This document shows positions 10,875 to 36,279 of a stretch of DNA of 64,000 bases, piece after piece. Position 1 is the first letter of the stretch, and each line of letters opens with the position of its first letter. The stretch spans positions 372,001 to 436,000 of the forward strand of contig CAOLHI010001478.1 of NCBI GenBank assembly GCA_948474755.1, read 5' to 3'. The position numbers were made by a program, and so were the translations under genes. Source of the stretch: Ctenosaura bakeri. Its lineage: Eukaryota; Chordata; Lepidosauria; Squamata; Iguanidae. The notes under the pieces were generated by a model. The model had not been told where the DNA came from. It searched no databases and worked only from the letters and a program-made list of their open reading frames with translations.

Positions 10875-12475
10875 GTCCCATCCCCAGTGATATGTCAGGG
10901 CCTGAGATGCTCTACACTTGGCAACCTTAATGGATGTCAATCTGGGGAGGGAAAACTTCAACTCCTTTCCTTATGCACTGTATTTAACTTCCCAACATTT
11001 GAATACAGTCCTCCACTGGAGTAAAATGCAATTGCTTTGCACTGAAAGTGGGTCATGTGGCTCTTCATGTGTGTGTATATACACGCACATACACACAAAC
11101 ACACACACATGCATATGTGAAAGAGAAGGGGAGGAAGAGAGTACAAGTGTGCACATACACACGCGCGTGTGTGTGTGTGTGTGTGTGTGTTCATGTATGG
11201 AAAGGATGTGAGGGTCTGTTGTGAGTGGATGTACATAAATGAATCCCAAGAGTGTCCACTTTGGCTTTGCCTCTCTTACAAATTCTCTTTCCTATCTTTC
11301 AAATAGATCTTCCAGAAAGGTAGTCACATTGGAATGTGATCTTCAGCTATATCTTTTGGCTTTCCCAGTTGGCAAAGACAGCCCCAATTAATCATCTGCT
11401 ACCTCAATTTCTCAGATGCTTTTAAAATGACCCAGTTTCTCTCTCCTCTTCCCCTTTCATCCCTGCTTATCTCAGTTCTGCAAACTGATTTCAAAAATGT
11501 AGTTTGCATTCCCTTAACTTCAGCAGGAGGGAGAGGGGAAGATAGGTAAATCTTAGCTAATGTGTTACAATACTTACAAAAAGAAACTCAAAGCAAGATG
11601 GCACTTATAGTGGACAGAATGGAAATCTTATTTCTCAGTAACCACATGAGTTCATGTAATTATTTTAGGCAAGGATGTTTCAAGGTGAAGAGATTTGAAA
11701 CAATACTAGCAAGAAAAATAAGCATATAAATAAGTTCACATGTACATTTCTTTCTCATTTAAACCAACTATAGTACTTTGGTCATTTTTATAAGTAATTA
11801 ATATGACCATTTTGATATATATATGCCAGTATGTCTGTGTGTGCATGTGTGCACACATGAATACACTCAACGTATGTTATAAGCTTTCCACATTTTCAAA
11901 AGTAATGTAAAATTATGTTCTGGTTACTCACAGTAGGGGGAAAATGAAACAAAAAAGAAGCCGTGCCTGTTTAATTTGCAATGCCACTGTTCTTCAGGAA
12001 TGCTAATAATTTCTGTTTCAATGATTTGGTTGAATTACATTCTTTTTCCATGCATTTATATAGACTTTGGGAAGAAGCAGCTGGGAACAGGTGAGAATCT
12101 TTTGGGAGTAAGTGGATCAGCCTACTATGAGATGAAGGGTAGCAGGGGTGGGTGAGCTTCTGACTTCCAGTCTTTTCTTCCCTTCTCTGCACCCCAGCCT
12201 AGAAACACACTTCATCTAAGCAGTATGGTTTTTTAAAGAGAGCCTCAAATGTAAATCCATGTAAAACCCTACCTTTGCATATTTCTGTTTTCATTTGAAT
12301 TATCTTAAATGTTTGTCATCTTGACCGAGATTTGGTTTACCCTTTTATGGCAAAGTGGACATGCCAAAATTCATTTGAAGGTAGATGTTTAACCACTCAG
12401 ATTATTTTCCATCACCAATGTAAATTTAGGCAACACTCCTAGACTCACATAGAAGTTAGCCCCACTGAATTGAAC
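10875..12475. other. Intergenic sequence, AT-rich, no gene seen
   Basis: Apart from the CA/GT tract I see only short low-complexity runs and no repeat I can classify. Confidence 0.5.
11066..11192. repeat. Alternating CA/GT tract with inverted symmetry
   Basis: ATACACACAAACACACACACATGC is followed 50 bp later by CACACGCGCGTGTGTGTGTG. The purine-pyrimidine alternation is the kind that can adopt Z-DNA or cruciform form. Confidence 0.85.
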
Positions 12476-12477
12476 TA

Positions 12478-12860
12478 GGGCCCTCTCACGCTACTTAGTT
12501 ATAGCATTATGATTACTGTATTTGCCAGCATATAAGACACACCTGTATTTAAGATGCACCCCATTTATACACTGGCAAATGCTATTTGCCGGTGTATAAG
12601 ACACACTGGTAGATAAGATGCACCCCATTTTCAAACAGTACTTTTTAGGGAAAAATGTGAGTCTTATATGCCAGCAAATACAGTAACTGCCCTGAATCTA
12701 CCCTCAAGAATCCTGGGGTTTGTAGTTTGGTGAGGTGCTAGGGCTCTCTAGCTGAGAATTTTAAGTGCCCCTCCCTAAACCACCAATCCCAAATGGCATA
12801 GGATACAGCCATGGAAGTTAGAATGGAACCACAGTGCTAGAAATATATAGTGTGAATAAG
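12478..12860. mobile_element. Palindromic DNA-transposon copy (second subfamily), interrupted
   Basis: GGGCCCTCTCACGCTACTTAG at the left; ATCCTGGGGTTTGTAGTTTGG, then GAGAATTTTAAGTGCCCCTC and GGATACAGCCATGGAAG to the right, ending near AGTGTGAATAAGC. A TA-flanked element splits the left arm at 12514. Confidence 0.65.
12516..12683. mobile_element. Short TIR element flanked by TA (mariner/Tc1-type insertion)
   Basis: CTGTATTTGCCAGCATATAAGAC at the left is the inverted match of GTCTTATATGCCAGCAAATACAG at the right. TA flanks it at 12514-12515 and 12684-12685. It is 168 bp with an internal repeat of the AAGATGCACCCCATTT block. No coding capacity. Family assignment rests on TA only. Confidence 0.7.
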
Positions 12861-12954
12861 CATCTCAGGTTTGTAGTTTGGGAAGGAACTAGAACTCATT
12901 GGCTGAAAATTCTAAATAACCCCCTGGAAACTGGACATGAATAGGATTGTTAAT

Positions 12955-13255
12955 GCTGTTAATGACTTCTGATAAATTCCTTAAGAAGCATCCTTCCAGA
13001 GCAATTTTGGAGAACCGTTAAACCATATCTTTCTTTTCTTAAAAGCTCAGTAACCCTATGGATGAGAGACTTCCAAGTTACCGTATCCTCAACCACCCTA
13101 TCCAGGTCTGGCAGATCCTGGGACGTGTCTTCCTGGACTGAGTCTATCCATCTGTAGTGCTGTCTTCTTTTCCTGCTGCCTTCTATCTTACCAAGCATTA
13201 TTGTCTTTTCTAGTGAGTCATGTCTTCTCGTGATATGGCCAAAGTACAACAGACT
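12955..13255 (-). mobile_element. BovB/RTE LINE fragment (C-terminal ORF2)
   Basis: On the minus strand the frame reads YFGHITRRHDSLEKTIMLGK followed by IEGSRKRRQHYRWIDSVQED and WKSLIHRVTEL. This matches the conserved end of the BovB/RTE reverse-transcriptase ORF (FGHIxRRxxSLEKxxMLGKIEGxR). About 90 codons survive; the rest is absent. BovB is known for horizontal spread among squamates and ruminants. Confidence 0.85.
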
Positions 13256-13259
13256 TCAG

Positions 13260-14446
13260 TTTTAGTTAAAATGAGATGCCTGAGATGAATTCTGTGGAGC
13301 TGTCATGTTTTGCCATTTTAGGGCAGTTTTTAAAATAAGGAACATCTAGTTATGCTAATTTTGAAAAGAAGATAAAAACAATAATCATAAAATAAATAAG
13401 TCTGAGTAAAACTGTTATGTTCCAGAAAACTCTTGCACTTGTAGAGTACAGAGCAGCCTAAAAAAAATTTGTTATGTACCAGAAAGGACAGTAGGCACAG
13501 ATCAGCCTATACTTGTCACCTTGATGTAATTAGGCGCATACTCAACCGCTATAGCCAGTGAGCAGGCTTCCACCTATAAAAAAGAACTTCCCCATCTAAT
13601 CGTTCCCTCTGCAGTCCCCTGGACATCCCCTAAATTTCCTACTGAAGTTCTCATACCTGCCAGAGCAAAAATGGAGAGGACCTCAGTGGGGAGATCTATC
13701 TATTTCACTGGTAAATGCCACTCCATCATCAGATGGATACACTTTGATGTTGACCAGTGAGATGAACCAGTAAGAAATAAAACAAATGAACAGTTTTGGG
13801 AGATCAAGACCCATAACGCAGTAACCATATCTAATGCTCTGAGCCACTGAGAAAATGTTCCTGTCTTTAAATTCCAGTAATAATAGGCATAGCAACAGCT
13901 TGAATTTTAAAACATCCCCCCCGACACACACACATAAAAAATGATGCAGTTGTTCTGCAGGTTAAGGTCATTGGCATTAGAATAAATCTGGAAAATATTA
14001 CAGTGAAATTGAACTAAGATCTTTCCCTTGGAACTTATGCTGTGAAATATTAGTGGAAAATTAGTGTCAAAGACCAATTTTTTTTAACAACGTCATCAGT
14101 TATATGGCATTGATCTTTATGAAAGATGACCTTTCAATATCAGAAAATGAAACTGAAGTCCACACTGATCCACCTCACGTAAGTTTTTAAAATGACAGAG
14201 TTTTTAAATTTATGTAAAAGTCATAAGTATTCAATTTAACTAGTTCTACTCAGTACCATTTAAGATACTGAGGAGACACTGACATTCAAAGGGGAAAAAC
14301 GGTCTGGATACCATATGTTTTATCTATAAAACATGGACAACACGTTTATGATTTTTCTCCCCATTATACTTTTATCTATAAAATGAGAAGAAATATGAAA
14401 ACATGTCATTCATGATTCTGACTGCTGGGGACAACAGATGACTGAG
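13260..14446. other. Intergenic sequence without recognisable features
   Basis: AT-rich, no gene-like frame. The 13683-13931 frame shows no family resemblance. Confidence 0.5.
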
Positions 14447-14454
14447 TTCTAAAA

Positions 14455-14582
14455 CAGTGTTTCTCAAACTTTAGAGGTTTGGTACTTCAGCTCCCAGAAT
14501 TCTTGGTCATTGCCCATGCTGGCTGGGACTTCTGGGACTTGATGTCCAAAATATCTGGTAGGTCCAAGATTGAGAAGCACTG
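14455..14582. mobile_element. hAT-like MITE with perfect 8-bp target duplication
   Basis: CAGTGTTTCTCAAACTT at the left and AAGATTGAGAAGCACTG at the right are inverted terminal repeats. The 8 bp TTCTAAAA occur at 14447-14454 and 14583-14590. The interior is semi-palindromic (CTCCCAGAATTC / GGGACTTCTGGGA). 8-bp duplications with CAGTG ends are the hAT hallmark. Confidence 0.9.
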
Positions 14583-14599
14583 TTCTAAAATGCAAAAAC

Positions 14600-16125
14600 T
14601 GGAAGCTGTTTCCTCTTCTCTGGGAGATAAGATTGGTACATAAGCAACGGTGACCACCTGCCTGCTGGATCCTCGCTCATCTAATAATTTTAGTATGAAA
14701 GTCTAATACTTAGTAGCTGTACTGTATAATTATACAAATGCAAACAGCAACTTTCTGTTGCCACTGCTATAAAAAATTCAGTCAGTTGACTCCAGATTTA
14801 GGCTTTCTCATAGTAGATCAACTGAAATAATCAAAACCGAGAACTCAGAACTGATCTTCTGTTAGGCAGACTGGGATGTTCTCCTCAGGCAGCTGAGTTT
14901 GGATGAAAAGACAGCAACTTTTTGAGTATTTATTATTACATTTACTGCCAGGGACAGTGACAGGAGTTCAAGGATTTTCTGTCTTGGATACTAAAACAAT
15001 TTGAGGGGCCTTGAATACTGTGCATTTCAATGACTGGGGTGGGGGAAATGCCATTTGCTATTCCTTGTACTTAAAAGAAGCAAAATATGTTGTGGCCAGC
15101 CTTGGATTGAGCTGGCGAAAAAAGCACAGGGGACATTCCAGGTGTGTGTGCACAATCTTTCAACTGTTCTTCATTTTCCAAATCCATCCCAAATGCTTTA
15201 CACAGCCACACACCCACACCTAAACCAAAGAGCAAACTTTGTACATTTCTGTGGACCAAAAGAAAAACTGGACTGAAAAAGAAATCTTTGGGATGTGTGA
15301 AAAAGAAATACTAGTACTTTCCTTTTTCTCATACCTTTGATTTGAAGAAGTGTTTTGGAAGATGGATACTTTCCTGTCAGAAGATGGGACTACTCAAAGA
15401 GAAACTAAACCTGAATGGTGCCCTGACTTTTGGAATGTGTGGTGGTTAAAAAGGACCCCAAGTGAAGATGGCACTGGGGATTCAGAACATTTTTATATGA
15501 AACTGAACCTGGATCTTTGACCACGTGAGATCAACTGACAAACAGATTAGGGTTTTCTCCCCTATTTTCTTTAGTTTTTTGATTACAGTGTTGGTTCTAT
15601 CTACTATATAAGCATAATTGTAAAAGAGATAGGAGGGGTAGTGCTTCACAATTCTGCATAAGGCAACACTGACATTAACACACAAGTGAAGGAACATCTC
15701 CAATATCATATAAACTATATACAGTAAGAAGCAGGGCTATCTCTTCCCTTCCTCCCCAGCAAAACAAAGCAATTAACACATTTATCATAGCATCATCAAA
15801 AGAATCTTTCCAAATATTACGTATTTGACTCACAGTTTTGAAGACAATTTCACATTTAAAACATCTGTCCTTTCAGTAGTGTTTTTTTTTTTTAATGGGC
15901 CAGCAGAAACAGGCAGAAGCAATGCTCAATGCAGAAACCAGAACTACACCAATGTTTCCCCATGAGGGGGAGCATCCTAATGAGGGAGAACATAGAGAGC
16001 TGTGTGTCGCATGTCAAAAACCAAACCATTCAAGGAGCAAAGCCATGGTGTGTTTCCTTGGGGGGTCACCTGCCGTTTGGGCTCTTACCGTGGTTTCTCT
16101 TTTTCTTTGCCTGCCTGCCTGATGC
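14600..16125 (-). other. DMBX1: Probable DMBX1 3' UTR and immediate 3' flank
   Basis: About 1.5 kb after the stop codon contains no repeat I recognise. Candidate polyadenylation hexamers read on the minus strand are ATTAAA at 15896-15891 (next to a genomic A-run, so weak) and AATAAA at 14934-14929, which would give a 3' UTR of about 1.2 kb. The hAT-like MITE at 14455-14582 lies just beyond. Transcript evidence would be needed to choose between them. Confidence 0.4.
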
Positions 16126-30830
<14,705 letters not shown>

Positions 30831-31051
30831 TGTTGTTGTTATGTGCCTTTAACTCTGACTTATGGCAACCCTACCCTGGGGTTTTCTTGGCAAGATTGAT
30901 TCAAAGGATGTTTGGCATTGTCTTCTGAGGCTGAGATGGTACAAATTGCCCCAAATCACTCAGTGGGTTAAGATGGCTGAGTGAGGATTTGAACCCTGGT
31001 TTCCCAGGGCTGAGCTGGCATTCTAACCACATTGGCTCACTGAAATTAAAA
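30831..31051 (-). repeat. tRNA-derived SINE
   Basis: Minus-strand copy: TGTTGTTGTTATGTGCC tail, GACTTATGGCAACCC, GGGGTTTTCTTGGCAAG, box-B-like GGATTTGAACCC, ending CATTGGCTC. Confidence 0.88.
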
Positions 31052-31313
31052 CACAGACAAATATAATAATTCATGTCCACAGCAGTCCCCAATCATACTT
31101 ATGTTTGCTCTTAGCTAGGTAGGTTGTGTACCCAAACAATTGATGAGAAATAGATGAACTAGAAGTGAATGATATCCACTGCATGCAGATGGCTAGGGAG
31201 ATGTGAGTAAAGCTTACACATATACAGCTCCAACTGGGAGGAAATAAAAATAAAATGAAGCATCTTTAATAGACTATGATTTCCTTAATGGGTACTAATA
31301 GGGAAAAAAAAGA

Positions 31314-31545
31314 GTCAGCATGGTGTAGTGGTTGATTGTTGAACTAGGACACTGGGAGACCCTGTTCAAATCCCTGCTTGGCCATGGAAACCCACTGGGT
31401 GACCCTGAGTGTATCACACTCTCTCAGCCTCAGAAGAAGGCAAAACCCTTTGAACAAATCTTGCCAAAAAACCCCTATGATAGGTTCACCTTAGGGTTGC
31501 TGTAAGTAGGAAATGATTTGAAGGCACACAAGAATAACAATAAGA
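31314..31545 (+). repeat. tRNA-derived SINE, full length
   Basis: AGCATGGTGTAGTGGTTGAT (box-A-like), TTGAACTAGGACACTGG, box-B-like GTTCAAATCCC, AACCCACTGGGTGACC, CCTATGATAGGTTCACC, ending AAGGCACACAAGAATAACAA. Confidence 0.92.
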
Positions 31546-31604
31546 AAAAGTAAAAATAAAATCGTAATCATGAGAGAGCTATTCTGGGTCTAACATGCTC
31601 TCAC

Positions 31605-31628
31605 ACACATACATACATACATACAGCC
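31605..31628 (+). repeat. (ACAT)n microsatellite
   Basis: Five to six ACAT units. Confidence 0.8.
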
Positions 31629-33556
31629 CAAAGAAAGGGCAGTTGTATAACATCTGCACAGTTCAAATTTCAAGTCATACAAAAGTGGTATAACAGTAAG
31701 TAGCTTGCATAAAAATTGACTCAGAACAACGTAGGAAGTAGACGTGAAGGTTCTTGTACAACCTTAAGTCCTGATCAAGTCCCCCATTCATCTTCTTCTG
31801 TCAGACATTCTCTATGGATGCCACTGCTACTCTCCAGAGAATTTTCTCAAGGCTGCATTTGGGGGGAGGTGGAATGGAGGTATTGCCCCTCCAAATGAGA
31901 TTTCTGCCCCCACATTAAATCTTCCTCCAGTCTCCAAACTTCTAGGATTGCAGCAGGTGGGGTGCTGAAAATTGTTCAAACTTAGAACTATCATATTTGC
32001 TGTGTTTGCATTCCCCTGGTCATTTCCTTTGCTTCTTTTCTTTGGACGCCTAGGCTGTGGCCAGAATTCACCCTGAGACTTACTTCTGTATAAGTGGACT
32101 TATGTCCCATGGGAAAAGGAACTGAACAGTTCCATAATGTTCGTATTCAGCAAGGGGTTGCCATGATTTTACTATGTAGGGGAGCCAGCAAAGTGCCCAG
32201 TGTGCACTGGAACCTATGTGCAATGGGATCAATGTGCAACCGGACCAATTTGCATTGGGACTGATGTCCATCAGCACTTTGCACATTGAGATACTCTTTC
32301 CTGTTACCCATATTCTCATCTTCACAATTCACTAACAGTATTTCTTAGCTATTTAGCTAATTATATGTAAAGTTACATAGTGTTGCTCATGCTAGAAAAT
32401 TCTGAACATCACTTCTAAATGCCTATCTGAAATTTTAAGTTACTGCAATGTTGGTAGCATATTGGTATACTACCAGATTGGTTCTTACTATGACACGTGG
32501 TACTGGAATGAAAAGACATCATGAGGATGCGGCCAACATCCAGATATATTTTCTTTAATGAGCTGATTAGAGATGAAGGAATTTTGGGAATGACAGAAGA
32601 AAAAAAGTGTAGGGTCTCAGAGGACAGGAAATGGGGAACATAAGTAAGGGAAAAGTAGTCAATGCAAGGAAAGTGCACTGAAAACAAAGCAAACTGAAAT
32701 TATATAAAATTATGATGTATTTATCTTGTAGAACACAAACAATTGGTCTGAAAAAGGAAGACCTGGGATAGCATAGATAGGACTGGTGTCTCACTCTTCC
32801 ACTAAAAAGTTTTTAAGAAAAATGCTTTAAACATGAGGAAGAAAACCATGTGAATTTACTAGAAGATATCCTGCCAAGCAATATACACTTTCTTTTTTTG
32901 GCAAAACCAAGTTCCTATTCTGGCAGGAGGAATACAATTGGTGAAATAAAAACATTTTCCCACAGGCAACCAGAGAAAAGTGAATAACTTTTGTGTACAA
33001 AACAGGAAAATTTCACAATTTTGAAATATTTCTGAGTGGAACAGGTTTCCTAAGGAACTTATATATCTTCCTTCCACTTGCATGGCACCAAAAAGAGGAA
33101 AAGCATAATCAAACAGAGGAGAAAAGATCATGCAATTTTACATAACACTCTCCTATGCTAAGTCCATGCAATACACATACAAGTTTAGGAATAACAAATT
33201 CTGTAACAGTAAAAACAATAGTGCTTACCCTACAATTTCCACTCAATGGAAGCTTTTCAGCTTGTTATGAACCTCATTTCATCAAGTGTATAACCAAGCT
33301 TATGCCAAGTAAAACTTGTTACTTTTGATTTTTATTTGCTTGCTTGCTTGCTTGCTTTTGCAGCAACACATTGACATGACTTCCCCGCCCTTGAAGTTCA
33401 GGAACCATTACTGTAATACCAAAAAACAATGCTTCTCACTGTAGTTGTAAAGACTGTAACCAAGTGACGTGGATGCCTGTTCAGTCTAGTTCATAGGCAC
33501 CTTCAGAATTCCTGTTTTTCCCTTTTTTGTTTCTCTGTCTTTAAACCAAACTTGGA
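31629..33556. other. Non-coding stretch, no gene seen
   Basis: Contains a (GCTT)n microsatellite at about 33338-33358 and a degenerate TGTGCA-rich series at 32195-32290. Otherwise AT-rich and unclassified. Confidence 0.5.
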
Positions 33557-34312
33557 TTGTGTGTGTTTGTAGGTATATGCCTTCAGGTCACTTGTCAACT
33601 TATGATGACCCCATGAACTTCATAGGACAAGGAATACTCAGAGGTGGTTTTGCCAATTCCTTTTTCTGAAATATAGGCCCTTTCCGCACCAGACAATTAG
33701 AACGGGGCAGTGCTTCCTCTCACAGAGGTTGTCTGCACCTTGGAGCAGACTAGGAGCGGACTACTTACCAGAGATACACACCTCAGTCTGCTCCAAAACT
33801 ACCCCAAGTGGTCCTCCAGCGTGTTTTTGAAAGACTGAAAAAAAACAGGTCTTTATTTTCCTGGAACATGCCATTGTGTTCCTGCTCCCTTGTGCAATTT
33901 CGCAGGCTTGCACCAATGCGAGCCTGCGATCTGCGGAGGGTGGGTTTTAGGCGTGGCGAGCTTCAGCAGTCGGTCGGGACCTACGACCAACCGGAAGCCA
34001 CCATTTTGGAAGCCGGAAGTCGCCATTTTGGAAGCTGGAGCAGCGTGGATCTACAGACCTTGCACTGCTCCGATTCACCCCAGACCAAGGAGGAGGCCTG
34101 CAGAAGGGCTTCAGGGATAGTCCACGTTGCTTCGGATCCCAGAAGAAGCAGTAGGTAATAGCATGGAGCGATTCCCTCACCTCGTGCAGAAGGGGCCATA
34201 GCATACAGCACTTGGTATTCGTTGGCAGTCCTCCCTCCAAGTATTAACCAGGGCTGATGTTGCTTAACTCTCAACATGAGACAGGATCTGGTGCCTTTAC
34301 AGCATTCCAAAG
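33557..34312 (-). repeat. 5S rRNA-derived SINE interrupted by a 522-bp Harbinger-like element
   Basis: Minus-strand SINE: body at 33557-33675 (CAGAGGTGGTTTTGCCAATTCC...TCTGAAATATA), then 5S-derived head at 34198-34312 (ATAGCATACAGCACTTGG, CTTAACTCTCAACATGAGAC). Taking out 33676-34197 and one ATA restores the order seen at 10641 and 18443. Confidence 0.9.
33676..34197. mobile_element. Harbinger-like non-autonomous element (522 bp) with ATA duplication
   Basis: Starts GGCCCTTTCCGCACCAG and ends CTCGTGCAGAAGGGGCC, flanked by ATA at 33673-33675 and 34198-34200. Contains a tandem GGAAGCCACCATTTTG / GGAAGTCGCCATTTTG pair near 34000. An open frame of 116 codons at 33808-34158 resembles no transposase. 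Confidence 0.9.
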
Positions 34313-35655
34313 AGAAGATACAGTCAGAAGATTGTCCTCTGACAGCCCTTCAAATGGGAGACAGTCCTCAGTGAAGTAGCAGTAGCATCTGGTGGCTTCC
34401 AGGTCATAAGGATAAATAGATTCCACATTTTAAAGGCACTTTTAATTTGGATTTTAAGGGATCTGTCCAAGGTGCTGAATCCTATCCCCCAAATAGTTTC
34501 AGCAGCATGGACAAATTGCTCAGAGTAGATTCACTACACCATGGGAGGCATCAGCTGACACTGCAGCAAAGTAGGGTTTTATCAAAAACACATGAGCATG
34601 TGAGCTTCTGACAAACAGACCATAATAGAGACATTATATATTTAATGTTTCTGTATATATTTAAGAAATGCAATTTTTAAACTCATGAAGTTCCTGCTCT
34701 TAATGGCACTTCTGCTGGGAAGGAATATGCCAGATTTCCACTGCTTTGTGGGACTGTATGGCAGCTAAAAGAATCACACTCAAACTCAGTTAACTTCCCA
34801 TTTACTTCCCTGCATATTCCAAGTAGAATAAATTAAATATTTAAAAGACAGTATGCAGCAATTTTCTGTGGTAAGTGGTAGAGGCCATTTGTCAAGCTGC
34901 AGTAGTGTTTTGCAAGCTGTCGAATTGTGCTTACATTGGTTAAAATAATCTTTATATTTCATTAAGCAACCAAATAAGCTGATCTTCCCCACTGGCTGTA
35001 TAGATGGCTTTAATTTTCAAAATCTGCAAATGCATCTTTTATGTCATTTGGTGGCTGGAGGGCATTGGTAATGCTGCAGCCAATTGGAGAATAAGCAGTG
35101 GAGTTTGATTAGGTGGTATATAATATAAATTAACATTGTGCAGTGAAAAGAGCACATCTTAAGTTGTCCTTGATACAATAGGGGATTGACCTTCACCCTC
35201 TCCTATTAATAATGGTTGTAGCTCCTGCATGCCCTGTGCTGCAGATTTCTAGAGTGAGGGAAGTGTGTAAAAGAAAATAGAAAACAAAAGCACTTACATC
35301 CAAACTCTCATGAGGTTGAAATCAACACGGTGATATTAGAGGAACATCTGGCAGCTGGGAGATGAATGCTGTTTGTGTTTAACATCTTGGCCATTGATTC
35401 TAAAGAAGCCACTGCAGAAAGCATGTAGGATAGCTGGAAGCAGGGAGATGACTGCATGACAGAAAACTTCAGTCATCTGGTAAGAAAGCACTGGTTTTTC
35501 AACAGGAGGAGAGGGATTTCCCCCTCTCTATGTTGTTTCTGCATCCGGGTGTTTATGTTCTAGGCCTACTGGATCATCATAGCCTGGAATGACCTCAAAA
35601 GAGATCAGACTTTTTGTAAGTGCTGTTAGGTAAGTAAGAGTATATCCTTAAGAAG
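34313..35655. other. Non-coding stretch, no gene seen
   Basis: AT-rich DNA without a recognisable repeat or ORF. Confidence 0.5.
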
Positions 35656-35659
35656 TGAA

Positions 35660-35975
35660 ATAGGAAAAAATTAAGTGTCAGGTTGTGAATGAGAGCCAGG
35701 GAAGTTTGGAGTAAATGGAGTTCAAGTGACACAGCTAACTGAGGAATCCATTATTGCACCGTAGGAGGTCACAGGTCTAAACGCATGCCAATTGCATTTG
35801 GTTTTGGAAGCCAGTTATGGTGAGTCCTGATTCCTACTTGGATCTCCAAGTAGGGGTAGAGAAGAATCCTGCTGGATATCCTGGAGAACCACTGCCAATC
35901 AGAGTTGACAGTACTGGACTTGATTGACCAATGGCCTGGGTCAAATAAAGCACCTTTCTATGCTCCTATGTGATA
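35660..35975 (+). repeat. Probable SINE-like interspersed repeat
   Basis: The end AACCACTGCCAATCAGAGTTG followed by GACCAATGGCCTGGGTC and CTATGCTCCTATGTG resembles a 3' end common in squamate genomes (CAGTCAGAGTAGACAATACTG-type). Assigned from memory of that pattern; the head is unclear. Confidence 0.4.
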
Positions 35976-36279
35976 GTAAGCTGAGGAATTATTACCTACC
36001 TTACTGTAATTTTCATTTTTATCAGCAGGCTTAGTAAATTAGCTGAATAGACTATACTATAATTTGTCTGCATTTTAACATGATGATATTGTTTAACTGC
36101 AATGAATATGGCCTGAGAATCTGGACAAAATGCTTGAAAGTAATGTGGTAGACCACCTGATCTTGGCCTGATCAACAGTGGGGAGTGGGTGAGGATTTAG
36201 CTAGTTCATTCCAGGAGGCAATTAACACCTCCTTGCTGATAGGGGTGTTGAAAGGAGTGATTGTTTTAGCACTTCTTTA

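Noticed and set aside
33808..34158. Possible transposase in the 522-bp element
   Set aside because: The 116-codon frame has no DDE-type motif spacing and overlaps tandem non-coding units.
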